From contig NZ_FWEX01000006.1 of the NCBI RefSeq assembly GCF_900170025.1, forward strand, positions 2,434,671 to 2,498,670: a DNA stretch of 64,000 nucleotides, given 5' to 3'. Below are positions 8,011-16,293 of the stretch, piece by piece (positions within the stretch are counted from its first letter, which is position 1; each line of letters starts with the position of its first letter). The translations under genes and the position numbers were made by a program. The stretch comes from Nitrospira sp. ND1. GTDB lineage: Bacteria; Nitrospirota; Nitrospiria; Nitrospirales; Nitrospiraceae. The notes beneath the pieces are model-generated. The model was not told where the DNA came from and did no database searches. It saw only the letters and a program-made list of their open reading frames with translations.

Positions 8011-8910
8011 TCAGGACAAAATTTCCTGACGCGCCGCTTCTACGATGGCGAGCACCGCAGGGTGCTTGAGCCGACGCTCGACCGTGATGGCGTAGAATCG
8101 CTGTTTCACGGAATCCAACCGTCCCACCACCTGGACGCGATACTGGCGGCAGATTTCTTTTTCCATGACGCTGGAGCCGGGAAAGAGGCCATAGCCAGTC
8201 TGGCCGAATGCCTTCAACGTCGCGCTGTCTTCGAATTCTCCCATGACAGTCGGATGGATGCCTCGTCGAACCAGCCACTCGTCCACTAAGCGGCGCAGCA
8301 TGGCATTCGGCGTGGGCAGCAGCACCGGGGCACCGCTGAGGGATTTCGGGAAGGCGCGCCGATATTTTGCCGCCTGATTCGCCGTCGAGAAGAACGTCAC
8401 CCCCGATTCCCCCATGACGTGATTGTAGGTCTGCACCTTGATGCTGGGCGGCGCCGGCGTATCGGAAATCACAAGATCGAGGCCATGAATCGCCAGCTCG
8501 GCCAGCAAATGGTCCAGCTTGTTCTCCCAGCAGAGGATACGCGTCGGATGGGCCGTCTTCAACGCCGACTTCAACAGCTGCGAGGTTAGGAGCTTCGGCA
8601 CTGCGTCGGCGATGCCGACGACCAGCCGTAGGGGCCGCCCGCTGCCGTGTCCTTTCACCGTGCTGATCAGATCCCGCCCGAGCGAGAAAATGTCCTCCGC
8701 ATAACGAAACACGACGCGGCCCATTTCGGTCATGACCAGGTGGCGGCCCGAGCGGGCGAACAGTTTCTCTCCGAGTACGCCTTCCAACGCTCGAATTTGA
8801 CCGCTAATGGTCGGCTGCGCCAGGCGAAGTTCTTCGCAGGCTCGGCTCACGCTGCCGTTCTTGGCGACCGCCCAGAAGTACAACAGGTGATGATAGTTCA
8901 GCCATTCCAT
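8011..8910 (-). CDS. LysR-family transcriptional regulator, NhaR type
   Basis: This 299-residue regulator has an N-terminal winged helix-turn-helix (residues 4-63) beginning NYHHLLYFWAVAKNGSVSRAC, close in wording to E. coli NhaR, and a C-terminal effector-binding domain. NhaR proteins activate sodium/proton antiporter genes in response to cations, but no antiporter lies beside it here. It converges on the psiE-like gene with a 33-base gap, so it does not share a promoter with the nrf/cyd run. Target and effector are unknown. The start codon is supported by the family N-terminus. Confidence 0.88.
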   Translation of the reverse strand: MEWLNYHHLLYFWAVAKNGSVSRACEELRLAQPTISGQIRALEGVLGEKLFARSGRHLVMTEMGRVVFRYAEDIFSLGRDLISTVKGHGSGRPLRLVVGIADAVPKLLTSQLLKSALKTAHPTRILCWENKLDHLLAELAIHGLDLVISDTPAPPSIKVQTYNHVMGESGVTFFSTANQAAKYRRAFPKSLSGAPVLLPTPNAMLRRLVDEWLVRRGIHPTVMGEFEDSATLKAFGQTGYGLFPGSSVMEKEICRQYRVQVVGRLDSVKQRFYAITVERRLKHPAVLAIVEAARQEILS

Positions 8911-9038
8911 GCGGCGGAAGTATACATCGGGTTATTCGATGGATGCATCTCAATTTATCTATTTTTCAGGCCGCCCCATCATTGCTATGGTTGCGCATGA
9001 CGAACGCGTTAACCTCAAAGCCGTCCAGGAGGTGCACG

Positions 9039-9362
9039 ATGATGCAGCGAGTTCAACGGGCGATCGGGACATTTTTCTTCTTGACTACCTGCTTCCTGGC
9101 TCCGGCGGAGGCGATGGAGTCGGAGTATCGTCCCTACGAGCCGGTCGTACGCGTTCATCCTCCTCCCCGGTACGTGCCGATGGGCCGCACGACGCCGCAG
9201 GTGGTGCCGCCGGAAGCAATGCGCAACGCCGCCGGGCCGGTCTATCGAACCGGGGACGGTTCACACCCGCCTTTCGCCCCTCATGTTCAGGCAGATCACA
9301 GACCGGGCGAGATTCAAAAACCCCATACCGGAGGAGCCGGGCTTCCGATCTGGCAGTGGTAA
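9039..9362 (+). CDS. Small proline-rich secreted protein, unknown function
   Basis: The 107-residue product starts at ATG 9039 behind AGGAGG (9027-9032). A signal peptide (TFFFLTTCFLAPAEA) precedes a mature part of about 77 residues that is rich in proline, histidine and arginine (VHPPPRYVP, HPPFAPH). I recognise no domain. Its composition suggests an extended, unstructured periplasmic protein. It lies alone between the LysR gene and an acetyltransferase on the opposite strand. The signal peptide and ribosome site make it a credible gene. Confidence 0.6.
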   Translation: MMQRVQRAIGTFFFLTTCFLAPAEAMESEYRPYEPVVRVHPPPRYVPMGRTTPQVVPPEAMRNAAGPVYRTGDGSHPPFAPHVQADHRPGEIQKPHTGGAGLPIWQW

Positions 9363-9434
9363 GCATGACTGAGCGTCCACCTCACATACCCGCTAGGAGC
9401 TCCACTACAGACTACGACCAATCGGCAGGTTTGT

Positions 9435-9890
9435 TCAGCCGGGCCCTGTGGGCAATAGCTCTTTCACCATCTTCCGGTGCGGGATGCCGGCGTCGATGAA
9501 GGGTTCGTCGACTACGTGGAACCCGGCCCGTTCATAAAATCCAAGCGCATGGATCTGTGCGGACAGGGTAACGCGCGGGAGCCCTTGCCTAACCGCCAGA
9601 TCCAGCAGTGTCTGGAGAAGGTCCCGTCCGACGCCGCGCCCGCGCCAGTACTTGAGCACCGCCATTCTGCCGATGGTGCCATTCCGTTGCATGCGCGCCG
9701 TGCCGATGGCCTCTCCTCGGTCATTCCATGCCAGCACATGGGCGCAAGATGAATCGAGCCCGTCCCACTCCAGTTCTACCGGCACTCCCTGCTCGTGGAT
9801 AAACACCGTTTCGCGAATCGCCCTGATGGCCGACTCTGTGGTGGCCCAGTCGGTAAGTTCTACCCGTCCTGTGTTGTGATGTTGCGGCAT
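9435..9890 (-). CDS. GNAT-family N-acetyltransferase
   Basis: This 151-residue cytoplasmic enzyme has the GNAT fold: an N-terminal RETVFIHEQGVP strand-helix, the central beta-4 segment (IGRMAVLKYWRG), the acetyl-CoA loop RGRGVG, and a C-terminal GFYERAGF. These features match ElaA/YjcF-like small acetyltransferases. The acceptor substrate cannot be predicted. It stands as a single gene. Confidence 0.85.
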   Translation of the reverse strand: MPQHHNTGRVELTDWATTESAIRAIRETVFIHEQGVPVELEWDGLDSSCAHVLAWNDRGEAIGTARMQRNGTIGRMAVLKYWRGRGVGRDLLQTLLDLAVRQGLPRVTLSAQIHALGFYERAGFHVVDEPFIDAGIPHRKMVKELLPTGPG

Positions 9891-10552
9891 GATTTCCTGG
9901 CCTCATTCATTTGGTCGGTCTTCTGTATCCGACTCTGATCGACGGCGCGTCTCAAATGTAATTCTCTTTTGGAGGATCGGCAACCACATGGTACCGTTCA
10001 TCATGATGGTCTGCTTGTGAAACGACGCAGGCGGACGCCGAGTGGCTCCGGTTCACCGATGGGAGGTCATCCGTGAAAACTCAACGTCGAACCTATGATG
10101 TCGTGGCAGGGCGTAGGATCCGGTCCGGATTGTGGCATTCCTGGTGTCAGGCCGGTGAAAGGGCTGAAGCCACGCGGGTGTTCGGCTGGTCATTTCTGCG
10201 CTCGGTGTGGTCGTTGCTTCGCAAGGTGACCTGGGGCCGGATTGGTCGTGAGCAGGAGAGTCGCTCCCCCTGGGGACACAAATCGATCGGTTGCTCCGCG
10301 CCGCGATCCACGGCCATCTATGGTCGCATGAACTGACCGGCGGTATTCCGTTCGGTTGATTGCCATTTCGCCGCTCGTTGTTCTGCCTTCTGTGTCTCCG
10401 TCCTTTCTTCGGTTCTTCGCTCAAACCAATAGGCATCTGGTCCCGACCGTAACCTTCCTGTGACTTTCCACAGGGGGAAGAAGGGCTTGCTGTATTTCTG
10501 CGGAAAGAAGGTATTGACCCGCTGATCCGTTGAGGCGAAGATGCGGCAGCGT
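9891..10552. other. Largely non-coding intergenic stretch
   Basis: Apart from one doubtful 87-codon frame (10073-10336) this 0.66-kb stretch holds no convincing gene. Open frames on both strands have no family features. A ten-codon mini-frame at 9988 follows a distant GGAGG and is probably accidental. The right end carries the sigma-54-like promoter of the next gene. The rest may be a decayed gene or untranslated leader. Confidence 0.5.
10073..10336 (+). CDS. Doubtful small ORF, arginine/tryptophan-rich
   Basis: The frame begins at GTG behind a good GGGAGG site (10062-10067) and encodes 87 residues rich in Arg, Ser and Trp, with no signal peptide or transmembrane segment. No family is recognised. 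The opposite strand also has a long open frame here, as GC-rich DNA often does. I list it only because of the ribosome site. Confidence 0.25.
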   Translation: MKTQRRTYDVVAGRRIRSGLWHSWCQAGERAEATRVFGWSFLRSVWSLLRKVTWGRIGREQESRSPWGHKSIGCSAPRSTAIYGRMN

Positions 10553-10568
10553 TGGCACGGAGCCTGCT
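10553..10568 (+). promoter_or_regulatory. Sigma-54-type promoter candidate for the downstream usp gene
   Basis: TGGCACG, four bases, then CTGCT matches the -24/-12 consensus TGGCACG-N4-TTGCW at all but one position (C for the first T). The invariant GG and GC are correctly spaced. A start site about 12 bases after the GC would give a leader of roughly 30 bases before the ATG at 10608. No upstream activator site was identified. Confidence 0.5.
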
Positions 10569-10607
10569 ACTCAAGTCTGTAACGGATTGAACGATGAGGG
10601 GCGACCT

Positions 10608-11462
10608 ATGAAAGTCTTGATTGCGACCGATGGATCGAAATACGGGAAGTGGGCGACGGAATGGGTGGCGCGGATGCCGTTCGCCGAGAAGCCGGATGTG
10701 AGCGTCCTGCACGTGACGGATGTCGAGGCCCTGCGCGCGCCGTTCATGTTTCAGCCGGTGGTGATCGGCAATGAGCCGTTTATTCAGGAAGAAATCAAGC
10801 GGATTGAAGCCCGTGGAAAGACGGCCATGGCAGAGGCCAAGGCTCAGATGGCGTCGCTCAAGTTAAAAGGCAAGCTGGTGTCTGAGCGCGGGTCAGCCGG
10901 CTCGACCATTCTCGATCGTGCGCCGCAGCGTGATGGACTGGTGGCGATCGGGAGCCGGGGGTTGGATGCGCTCGACCGGTTCATGCTCGGGAGTGTCTCG
11001 ACCCAGGTGACGTTGCATGCGCCCTGCTCGGTTCTCATTGTGAAGGAAGAACCGCGCCCGCTGAGCCGGATTCTCTTCGCAGCCGACGGGTCCAAAGCCT
11101 CGGAGAAGGCGTTGCGGTTCCTGCTGACCAAACTGCACCCGGAAGAGCGGGAAGGCCTGGAGCCGATCGATGTGGTGGTGATGCACGCCATGCCGTTCCT
11201 GAAGTTTCCGGAACTCAAAGAGGCCGGCGCCCGCCTGGTCGAGCAATGCGCGAACAAGCTGCTGAAGGCCGGGTATGTGGTTGATGAAGTGGTCCAGCTT
11301 GGGAAACCGGCCGATGAGATCTTGAAAGTGGCGACGAAGAAGAAAGTCGATCTGATCGTGACCGGGGCCAAAGGCATGGGGGCTGTCGCCAGGTTCCTGC
11401 TGGGCAGTGTTTCGACCAAGGTTGTGCAGCACAGTACGTGCTCGGTGCTCGTGGTTCGTTAG
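10608..11462 (+). CDS. Tandem-domain universal stress protein with intact ATP loops
   Basis: The 284-residue protein contains two Usp domains (about 1-145 and 150-284). Both keep the nucleotide loop GxxG-x9-GS: GSRGLDALDRFMLGS in the first and GAKGMGAVARFLLGS in the second, so ATP binding is likely, unlike the degenerate usp protein at the left end of the window. Both domains start with ATDGS/AADGS, the usual Usp opening. It is a cytosolic stress-adaptation protein of unspecified target. The ATG at 10608 is chosen because MKVLIATDGS is the canonical N-terminus. A sigma-54-like promoter lies about 40 bases upstream. Confidence 0.9.
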   Translation: MKVLIATDGSKYGKWATEWVARMPFAEKPDVSVLHVTDVEALRAPFMFQPVVIGNEPFIQEEIKRIEARGKTAMAEAKAQMASLKLKGKLVSERGSAGSTILDRAPQRDGLVAIGSRGLDALDRFMLGSVSTQVTLHAPCSVLIVKEEPRPLSRILFAADGSKASEKALRFLLTKLHPEEREGLEPIDVVVMHAMPFLKFPELKEAGARLVEQCANKLLKAGYVVDEVVQLGKPADEILKVATKKKVDLIVTGAKGMGAVARFLLGSVSTKVVQHSTCSVLVVR

Positions 11463-11463
11463 G

Positions 11464-11515
11464 CAGGCTGTTGACAAAGGCTGCCAGCGGCGTTCTCTCG
11501 GCGTTCAACAGCCTG
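11464..11515. repeat. Hairpin-forming dispersed repeat downstream of usp
   Basis: An 11-bp perfect inverted repeat, CAGGCTGTTGA (11464-11474) and its complement (11505-11515), encloses a 30-base loop. The loop contains GCCAGCGGCGTTCTC, which recurs exactly in the second repeat region near 21.78 kb. It starts two bases after the usp stop and may act as a transcription terminator or mRNA stabiliser, although no T-run follows. Confidence 0.6.
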
Positions 11516-11568
11516 CGGCAGATTCTGGGAACGTCCGTGGCTCTGCTGGTTCCTCCCGGGGCAACTAA

Positions 11569-11756
11569 CCCGCATTATTCATGACGGTTCGTCGTGAAAT
11601 CGCCGAGTCACGTGGCGAGACCGGCGCGCGGAGCCGGGAGGACCCGAGGCGTACTCGTGCAGTACGTTGAGGGTCCGAGGGGTGAGCCCGCCGGCCGAAG
11701 GCCCGTCGCAGCAGTGAATCGGCGATTGCAGCAGAAGTGCTCATGAATAATGCGGG
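11569..11756. mobile_element. 188-bp MITE-like palindromic element with 16-bp TIRs and CTAA duplication
   Basis: The element is bounded by a perfect 16-bp terminal inverted repeat, CCCGCATTATTCATGA at 11569-11584 and its complement at 11741-11756. Similarity between the arms continues imperfectly for about 45 bases. The 4-bp sequence CTAA directly flanks both ends (11565-11568 and 11757-11760), like a target-site duplication. The centre forms another hairpin: GGACCC/GGGTCC (11640-11645, 11671-11676) around CGTACT/AGTACG (11650-11655, 11661-11666). It has no coding capacity, so it would depend on a transposase made elsewhere. Confidence 0.7.
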
Positions 11757-11791
11757 CTAAGACCGCTGTGGCATTTCACCCCGCTCTCAGG

Positions 11792-11822
11792 GCCGGTAGC
11801 GTAGCAAAACGCTGCTACCGGC
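11792..11822. other. Perfect 9-bp stem hairpin upstream of RND operon
   Basis: GCCGGTAGC (11792-11800) pairs perfectly with GCTACCGGC (11814-11822) across a 13-base loop. No T-tract follows, so it is not a standard terminator. It lies 37 bases before the first possible start of the adaptor gene and could be a leader structure or part of another dispersed repeat. Confidence 0.45.
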
Positions 11823-11912
11823 ATCCCATTCCTCTCGAAATCCGGACTCTCTCACGGCATGGTCCCTGCTGTTCTCAGGAACAGCAGGGCGCCCAAGGCA
11901 GATGATCGACGC

Positions 11913-13151
11913 ATGACAGAGACAGCGGGGGTATTCAGGCGGAATTCAGAGGGACAGCATCGGCGAGCCGGTGACTGGCGTTCTCTTGCGGGACGATGCC
12001 TGGTGATCGGGCTGGTACTGATATCGGCAGTAGCCTGTGATCGGGATGCGCCCGTGGCGCCGCCGGCCGGTAAGCCGGTGAGCAGAGCCGCCGACGGGAT
12101 GGTGCATCTGACCGATCCTGAAATTGCCAGGGCCGGCATCGAGGTGATGACGGTCAAGAAAGAGCCGTTTACCTTCCATCGCGAATTTCCCGCGACCGTG
12201 CAAGCCAACGAGAATGAACTGGCAGAAGTCACGACTCTCATTCGAGGGAGAGTCGTCGAGGTGCTGGTCGATGTGGGGAAGGATGTGAAGAAGGGTGAGC
12301 GGCTGGCGTTGCTCGACAGTACCGATCTCGGGATGGCCGAAGGAGCGTACCTCAAGTCGGCGGCAAGGCAACACGAAGCGCAGCTGGCCTTTGAGCGGGC
12401 GGAAAATCTCCATGAGCATCGTGCGATCAGTCTGGCCGAACTGCAACGCCGGGAAGCGGAAATGAAAACCGCGCGCGCCGATGCGCGGGAGGCATCGCAT
12501 CGGCTGGCGCTCCTTGGCCTGCCGGCTCAGGAAATCAAACGGCTTGAACGCGAGCAGACGATCCGGTCCGATGTGGCGATTCGAGCGCCCTTTGCAGGTC
12601 GCGTGATCATGCGTAATATCACGCGCGGGGAGGTGGTGGAGACCTCGCGGAACTGTTTCACCATCGCCGACCTGTCCGATGTCTGGGTGGTGGCCAACGT
12701 GCCGGAAAAGGACGTGCGCTTTATTCGTCCGAAGGACCGGGTTCACGTGATGGTTCCGGCCTATCCGCATGGGCTGTTCTCCGGCACCGTGACCTACATC
12801 AGCGATGTCCTCGACCCATCGACCAGGACGATGCGTGTCCGTGTCACCGTGCTCAATCCCGATCGGACCTTGAAACCGGAGATGTTCGCCATGGTCCGTG
12901 TCTTTGCGTCCCCTCAACCCGAGGCGCTGGCGGTGCCGCTCACGGCTGTGCAACAGGACGGCACGGGCAAATTACTGTTCGTGCGGCAAGCGGACAATCG
13001 ATTCGAATCGCGCCGGGTTCTCCTGGGAGACGAGCTGGACGGCAAGACCATCGTCCTGGAGGGGCTGCACGAGGGTGAAGACGTGGTGGTCAAAGGGTCC
13101 TTCGCAATCAAGTCGGAGTTCGATATCCACAAAATCGAGCCCACGCCATGA
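11913..13151 (+). CDS. RND efflux periplasmic adaptor (membrane fusion protein), lipoprotein
   Basis: The protein bridges the inner-membrane RND pump and an outer-membrane channel. It has a basic N-terminus, a hydrophobic segment ending in the lipobox SAVAC (near residue 43), a lipoyl-like hairpin (VTTLIRGRVVEVLVDVGKDVKKGERLALLDS), an alpha-helical hairpin around residues 110-170, a second lipoyl half (VAIRAPFAGRVIMRNITRGEVV), a beta-barrel (DVWVVANVPEKDVRFI) and the membrane-proximal domain. This order is CzcB/CusB-like. Two starts are possible, ATG 11859 and ATG 11913; neither has a strong ribosome site, and I chose the one nearer the signal. The stop overlaps the pump's ATG. Confidence 0.88.
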   Translation: MTETAGVFRRNSEGQHRRAGDWRSLAGRCLVIGLVLISAVACDRDAPVAPPAGKPVSRAADGMVHLTDPEIARAGIEVMTVKKEPFTFHREFPATVQANENELAEVTTLIRGRVVEVLVDVGKDVKKGERLALLDSTDLGMAEGAYLKSAARQHEAQLAFERAENLHEHRAISLAELQRREAEMKTARADAREASHRLALLGLPAQEIKRLEREQTIRSDVAIRAPFAGRVIMRNITRGEVVETSRNCFTIADLSDVWVVANVPEKDVRFIRPKDRVHVMVPAYPHGLFSGTVTYISDVLDPSTRTMRVRVTVLNPDRTLKPEMFAMVRVFASPQPEALAVPLTAVQQDGTGKLLFVRQADNRFESRRVLLGDELDGKTIVLEGLHEGEDVVVKGSFAIKSEFDIHKIEPTP

Positions 13152-16100
13152 TTGCCTCACTGTTGGAGTTCTCGCTCCGCCAATCGATCCTCGTCATCGG
13201 ACTGGCCTGCATGTTTTCCGTGGCCGGCCTGTTCGCCTTTCAATCTATCCCCATCGATGCCTACCCCGACGTGACCAATGTGCAGGTGCAGGTGTTGACG
13301 GAAGCGCCTGGCCTCTCTCCCGTTGAAGTGGAACGCTTCATCACCTATCCGATCGAACTGCAGATGAACGGGCTGCCGGGCCTGACGGAAATCCGCTCGT
13401 TGTCCAAGTTCGCGCTCTCTCAGCTGACGGTGGTGTTCGAGGATGATGTGGATGTGTACTTTGCCCGCCAGTTGGTGTTGGAGCGGATCATGGCGGTCAA
13501 GGAGCGGTTGCCGGCGGGTATCGATCCGGTCCTGGCGCCGGTCACGACTGGACTGGGAGAGATCTACCAATACTATCTCGAAGGCCCGCAAGCCCATGCG
13601 ACCGATACGGCGCTCGTAGAGGCCGAGTTGACGAATCAGCGGACGGTGCAGGATTGGGTACTCCGCCCCTTGCTGAAGAGTGTGCCGGGCGTGATCGATG
13701 TGAACGGCCTGGGCGGATTCGTGAAGCAGTTCCAAGTGCTGGTGGATCCCGACAAGTTGCGCAAATACAGCCTGACGCTGCACGACATCTATGAGGCGGT
13801 GCAGAAGAACAATGCCAATTCCGGCGGCAATGTGCTGGAACGGCATGCGGAACGCGCCATTGTGCGGGGACTGGGACTCATCAAAACCCTGCCCGACATC
13901 GAGCGTATCGTCGTGAAGGAAGCGGGCGGCACACCCGTGTTCGTCCGTGATGTGGCAGAGGTTCGTATCGGTCATGCGGTGCGCCATGGCGCGGCCGTGT
14001 TGAACGGCGAGCGGGAGGTGGTGGCGGGCACGGTGTTGATGTTGCGCGGAGGCAATGCACGTGAAGTCGTCCAAGCCGTGAAACGCCGGGTCGACACGAT
14101 TCAGCAGGACGGGTTGTTGTCGGAAGGCCTCAAGATCATCCCGTTTTATGACCGGATCGAGCTCGTGACAGCGGCCATCAATACCGTGCGCGATGCCTTG
14201 ATCGAGGGCATCGTCCTGGTGACCATCGTATTTTTCCTATTTCTGGGCCATGTGCGGAGCGCGATCGTCGTCACTGTGTCTCTGTTGGTCACGCCACTGA
14301 TGACGTTCCTGGTGATGCAACGCGTGGGGCTTTCCGCCAACCTCATGACCCTGGGTGGCCTGGCGATCGGTATCGGTGAAATTGCCGACGGATCGTTGGT
14401 CGTGGTGGAGAATGTCTATCGCCATCTCTCCGAAAATCATCTGCATCAGCGGTCCCGGCTTGAGGTGATTTTCCGGGCCACCAGCGAGGTAGGGCGGCCG
14501 ATCGTGTTCGGCATCCTGATCATCAGCGTCGTCTTCCTTCCCCTCATGACTCTGCACGGGATGGAAGGGAAAATGTTTGCCCCCCTGGCCTATACGCTGG
14601 TGATTTCGCTGCTGATGTCGGTGGTCGTCACCTTGACCCTCTCGCCGGTTCTGGCGTCCCTGATCCTGCGCGGCGACCATCCGGAAGAGACCCGGCTCAC
14701 CCGGTGGATGAAGGCCCGCTATCAGCCGGTGCTCCGTTGGACGCTCGACCATCGGGTGCCGGTGTTGCTGGGATCGACGGCGGTGGTGCTGGCGAGTCTG
14801 ACCCTGCTGCCGTTCGTGGGACGGGAATTCATTCCGATTCTGGAGGAGGGCGCATTGACGCCGCAAATCGTGCGGCTGCCGAGTGTCTCGTTGCCGGAGT
14901 CGATCGCGATTGAGAAGCAGACGCAGAAAGTCATGCTGGAGTTTCCGGAAGTGCAGATGTCGGTGAGCAAGATCGGACGCCCCGATATCGCCGTCGGTCC
15001 GGAGGAGCCGAATGAGAGCGATCCGATCGTGACGCTGCGTCCGCGCAACGGTTGGACCACGGCACAGACCCAATCGGGATTGGTCGATGCGATCCGGAAG
15101 CGTCTTGCGGAGATTCCCGGTATCTCTGTCCTGATGAGTCAGCCGATCCAGGAGCGGGTCGATGAGTTGATCTCCGGCATCCGGACTGAATGCGCCATCA
15201 AGTTGTTCGGGGACGATCTCGACCTGCTGTATCAGAACGCCGAAATCATTGCGGACCTGATGCGGACCGTGGAAGGCGTGAAAGACGTCAAGGTCGAACA
15301 GGTTGCCGGGCAGCCCTATCTGACGATCGACATCGATCGGGAGAAAATCGCCCGTTACGGGATCAACGTGTCGGATGTGCACGACATCGTTACGACGGCG
15401 GTGGGCGGCAAACCGGCCACGCAGGTGTATGAGGGGGAGCGTCGATTTCAGCTGACCCTGCGTTTCCCGGAGCCCTATCGCAACAGTATCGGGGCCATCG
15501 GAGATATCCGGGTACGATCCGCATCCGGCGCGCCGATTCCCTTGAGCGAGCTCGCGACCATCGAGATGCGCGAAGGCCCGGCGCGTATCAGCCGTGAGCA
15601 GGCGAAGCGGCGGATCTACATCGGGTTCAATGTGGTGGGGCGCGACATCGGCAGTGTCGTGGATGAAGGCCGGAAGTTATTGGCCGAGCGGATCCGGTTG
15701 CCGCAGGGGTATACGGTGGCGTGGGGCGGGGCGTTCGAGAATATGGAGCGCGCGAATGCGCGGTTGCTGCTGGTGGTGCCGATCACGCTCGGGTTGGTCT
15801 TCTTTTTGCTCTTCTGGGCGTTTCACTCGCTGCGGTATGCCGCCTTGATCATTCTGAATCTGCCGTTCGCCTTGATCGGCGGCGTCGTATCGTTGTGGCT
15901 TAGCGATCAGTATCTGAGTGTGCCTGCCTCAATCGGGTTTATCGAACTGTTCGGGTTGGCGGTGGGAAACGGCATCGTGCTCGTCTCCTACATCAATCAG
16001 TTGCGGAATGAGGGGCAGCAGACGGAGGCGGCGATCATGACGGGCTGTGTCTTACGGCTTCGCCCGGTCGTGATGACGATGATGACGACGTTGCTCGGCC

Positions 16101-16276
16101 TCCTGCCGCTGGTCCTGGCCCAGGGGATCGGCGCCGAAGTGCAGCGGCCGTTGGCCACCGTGGTTGTCGGCGGCCTGTTCACCTCGACCGCATTGACCTT
16201 GCTGGTCCTCCCGGCCCTGTACCGGACCTTTGCCGAACAGGAGGCCGCGAAGGAACATGCCCCGGAGTGGGTGTGA
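13148..16276 (+). CDS. Heavy-metal RND efflux permease (CzcA/CusA family)
   Basis: This 1042-residue proton-driven inner-membrane pump has the standard RND layout: TM1 at the start, a porter domain, six TMs (about 340-540), a second porter domain and TMs 870-1030. TM4 reads GLAIGIGEIADGSLVVVEN: it keeps the aspartate and glutamate of HME-RND pumps but lacks the first aspartate of the CzcA motif. The porter segment QPIQERVDELISGIR resembles CzcA/CnrA and has Glu where CusA has a copper-binding Met, so a divalent cation is more likely than Cu(I)/Ag(I). Its ATG overlaps the adaptor stop. No CzcC/CusC outer-membrane gene is adjacent. Confidence 0.9.
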   Translation: MIASLLEFSLRQSILVIGLACMFSVAGLFAFQSIPIDAYPDVTNVQVQVLTEAPGLSPVEVERFITYPIELQMNGLPGLTEIRSLSKFALSQLTVVFEDDVDVYFARQLVLERIMAVKERLPAGIDPVLAPVTTGLGEIYQYYLEGPQAHATDTALVEAELTNQRTVQDWVLRPLLKSVPGVIDVNGLGGFVKQFQVLVDPDKLRKYSLTLHDIYEAVQKNNANSGGNVLERHAERAIVRGLGLIKTLPDIERIVVKEAGGTPVFVRDVAEVRIGHAVRHGAAVLNGEREVVAGTVLMLRGGNAREVVQAVKRRVDTIQQDGLLSEGLKIIPFYDRIELVTAAINTVRDALIEGIVLVTIVFFLFLGHVRSAIVVTVSLLVTPLMTFLVMQRVGLSANLMTLGGLAIGIGEIADGSLVVVENVYRHLSENHLHQRSRLEVIFRATSEVGRPIVFGILIISVVFLPLMTLHGMEGKMFAPLAYTLVISLLMSVVVTLTLSPVLASLILRGDHPEETRLTRWMKARYQPVLRWTLDHRVPVLLGSTAVVLASLTLLPFVGREFIPILEEGALTPQIVRLPSVSLPESIAIEKQTQKVMLEFPEVQMSVSKIGRPDIAVGPEEPNESDPIVTLRPRNGWTTAQTQSGLVDAIRKRLAEIPGISVLMSQPIQERVDELISGIRTECAIKLFGDDLDLLYQNAEIIADLMRTVEGVKDVKVEQVAGQPYLTIDIDREKIARYGINVSDVHDIVTTAVGGKPATQVYEGERRFQLTLRFPEPYRNSIGAIGDIRVRSASGAPIPLSELATIEMREGPARISREQAKRRIYIGFNVVGRDIGSVVDEGRKLLAERIRLPQGYTVAWGGAFENMERANARLLLVVPITLGLVFFLLFWAFHSLRYAALIILNLPFALIGGVVSLWLSDQYLSVPASIGFIELFGLAVGNGIVLVSYINQLRNEGQQTEAAIMTGCVLRLRPVVMTMMTTLLGLLPLVLAQGIGAEVQRPLATVVVGGLFTSTALTLLVLPALYRTFAEQEAAKEHAPEWV

Positions 16277-16293
16277 AGGGAGTTCACGAGACC

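Noticed and set aside
9988..10020. Ten-codon mini-ORF after GGAGG, possible leader peptide
   Set aside because: Spacing to the ribosome site is too long, and no attenuator hairpin or regulated amino-acid codons follow.
10053..10712. 219-codon leftward frame upstream of and into the second usp gene
   Set aside because: It overlaps the sigma-54-like promoter and the usp start, and its composition is that of random GC-rich sequence.
14237..15382. 381-codon open frame opposite the RND permease
   Set aside because: Rich in His, Gln, Arg and Asp with no domain, no start context and complete overlap with a recognised pump.
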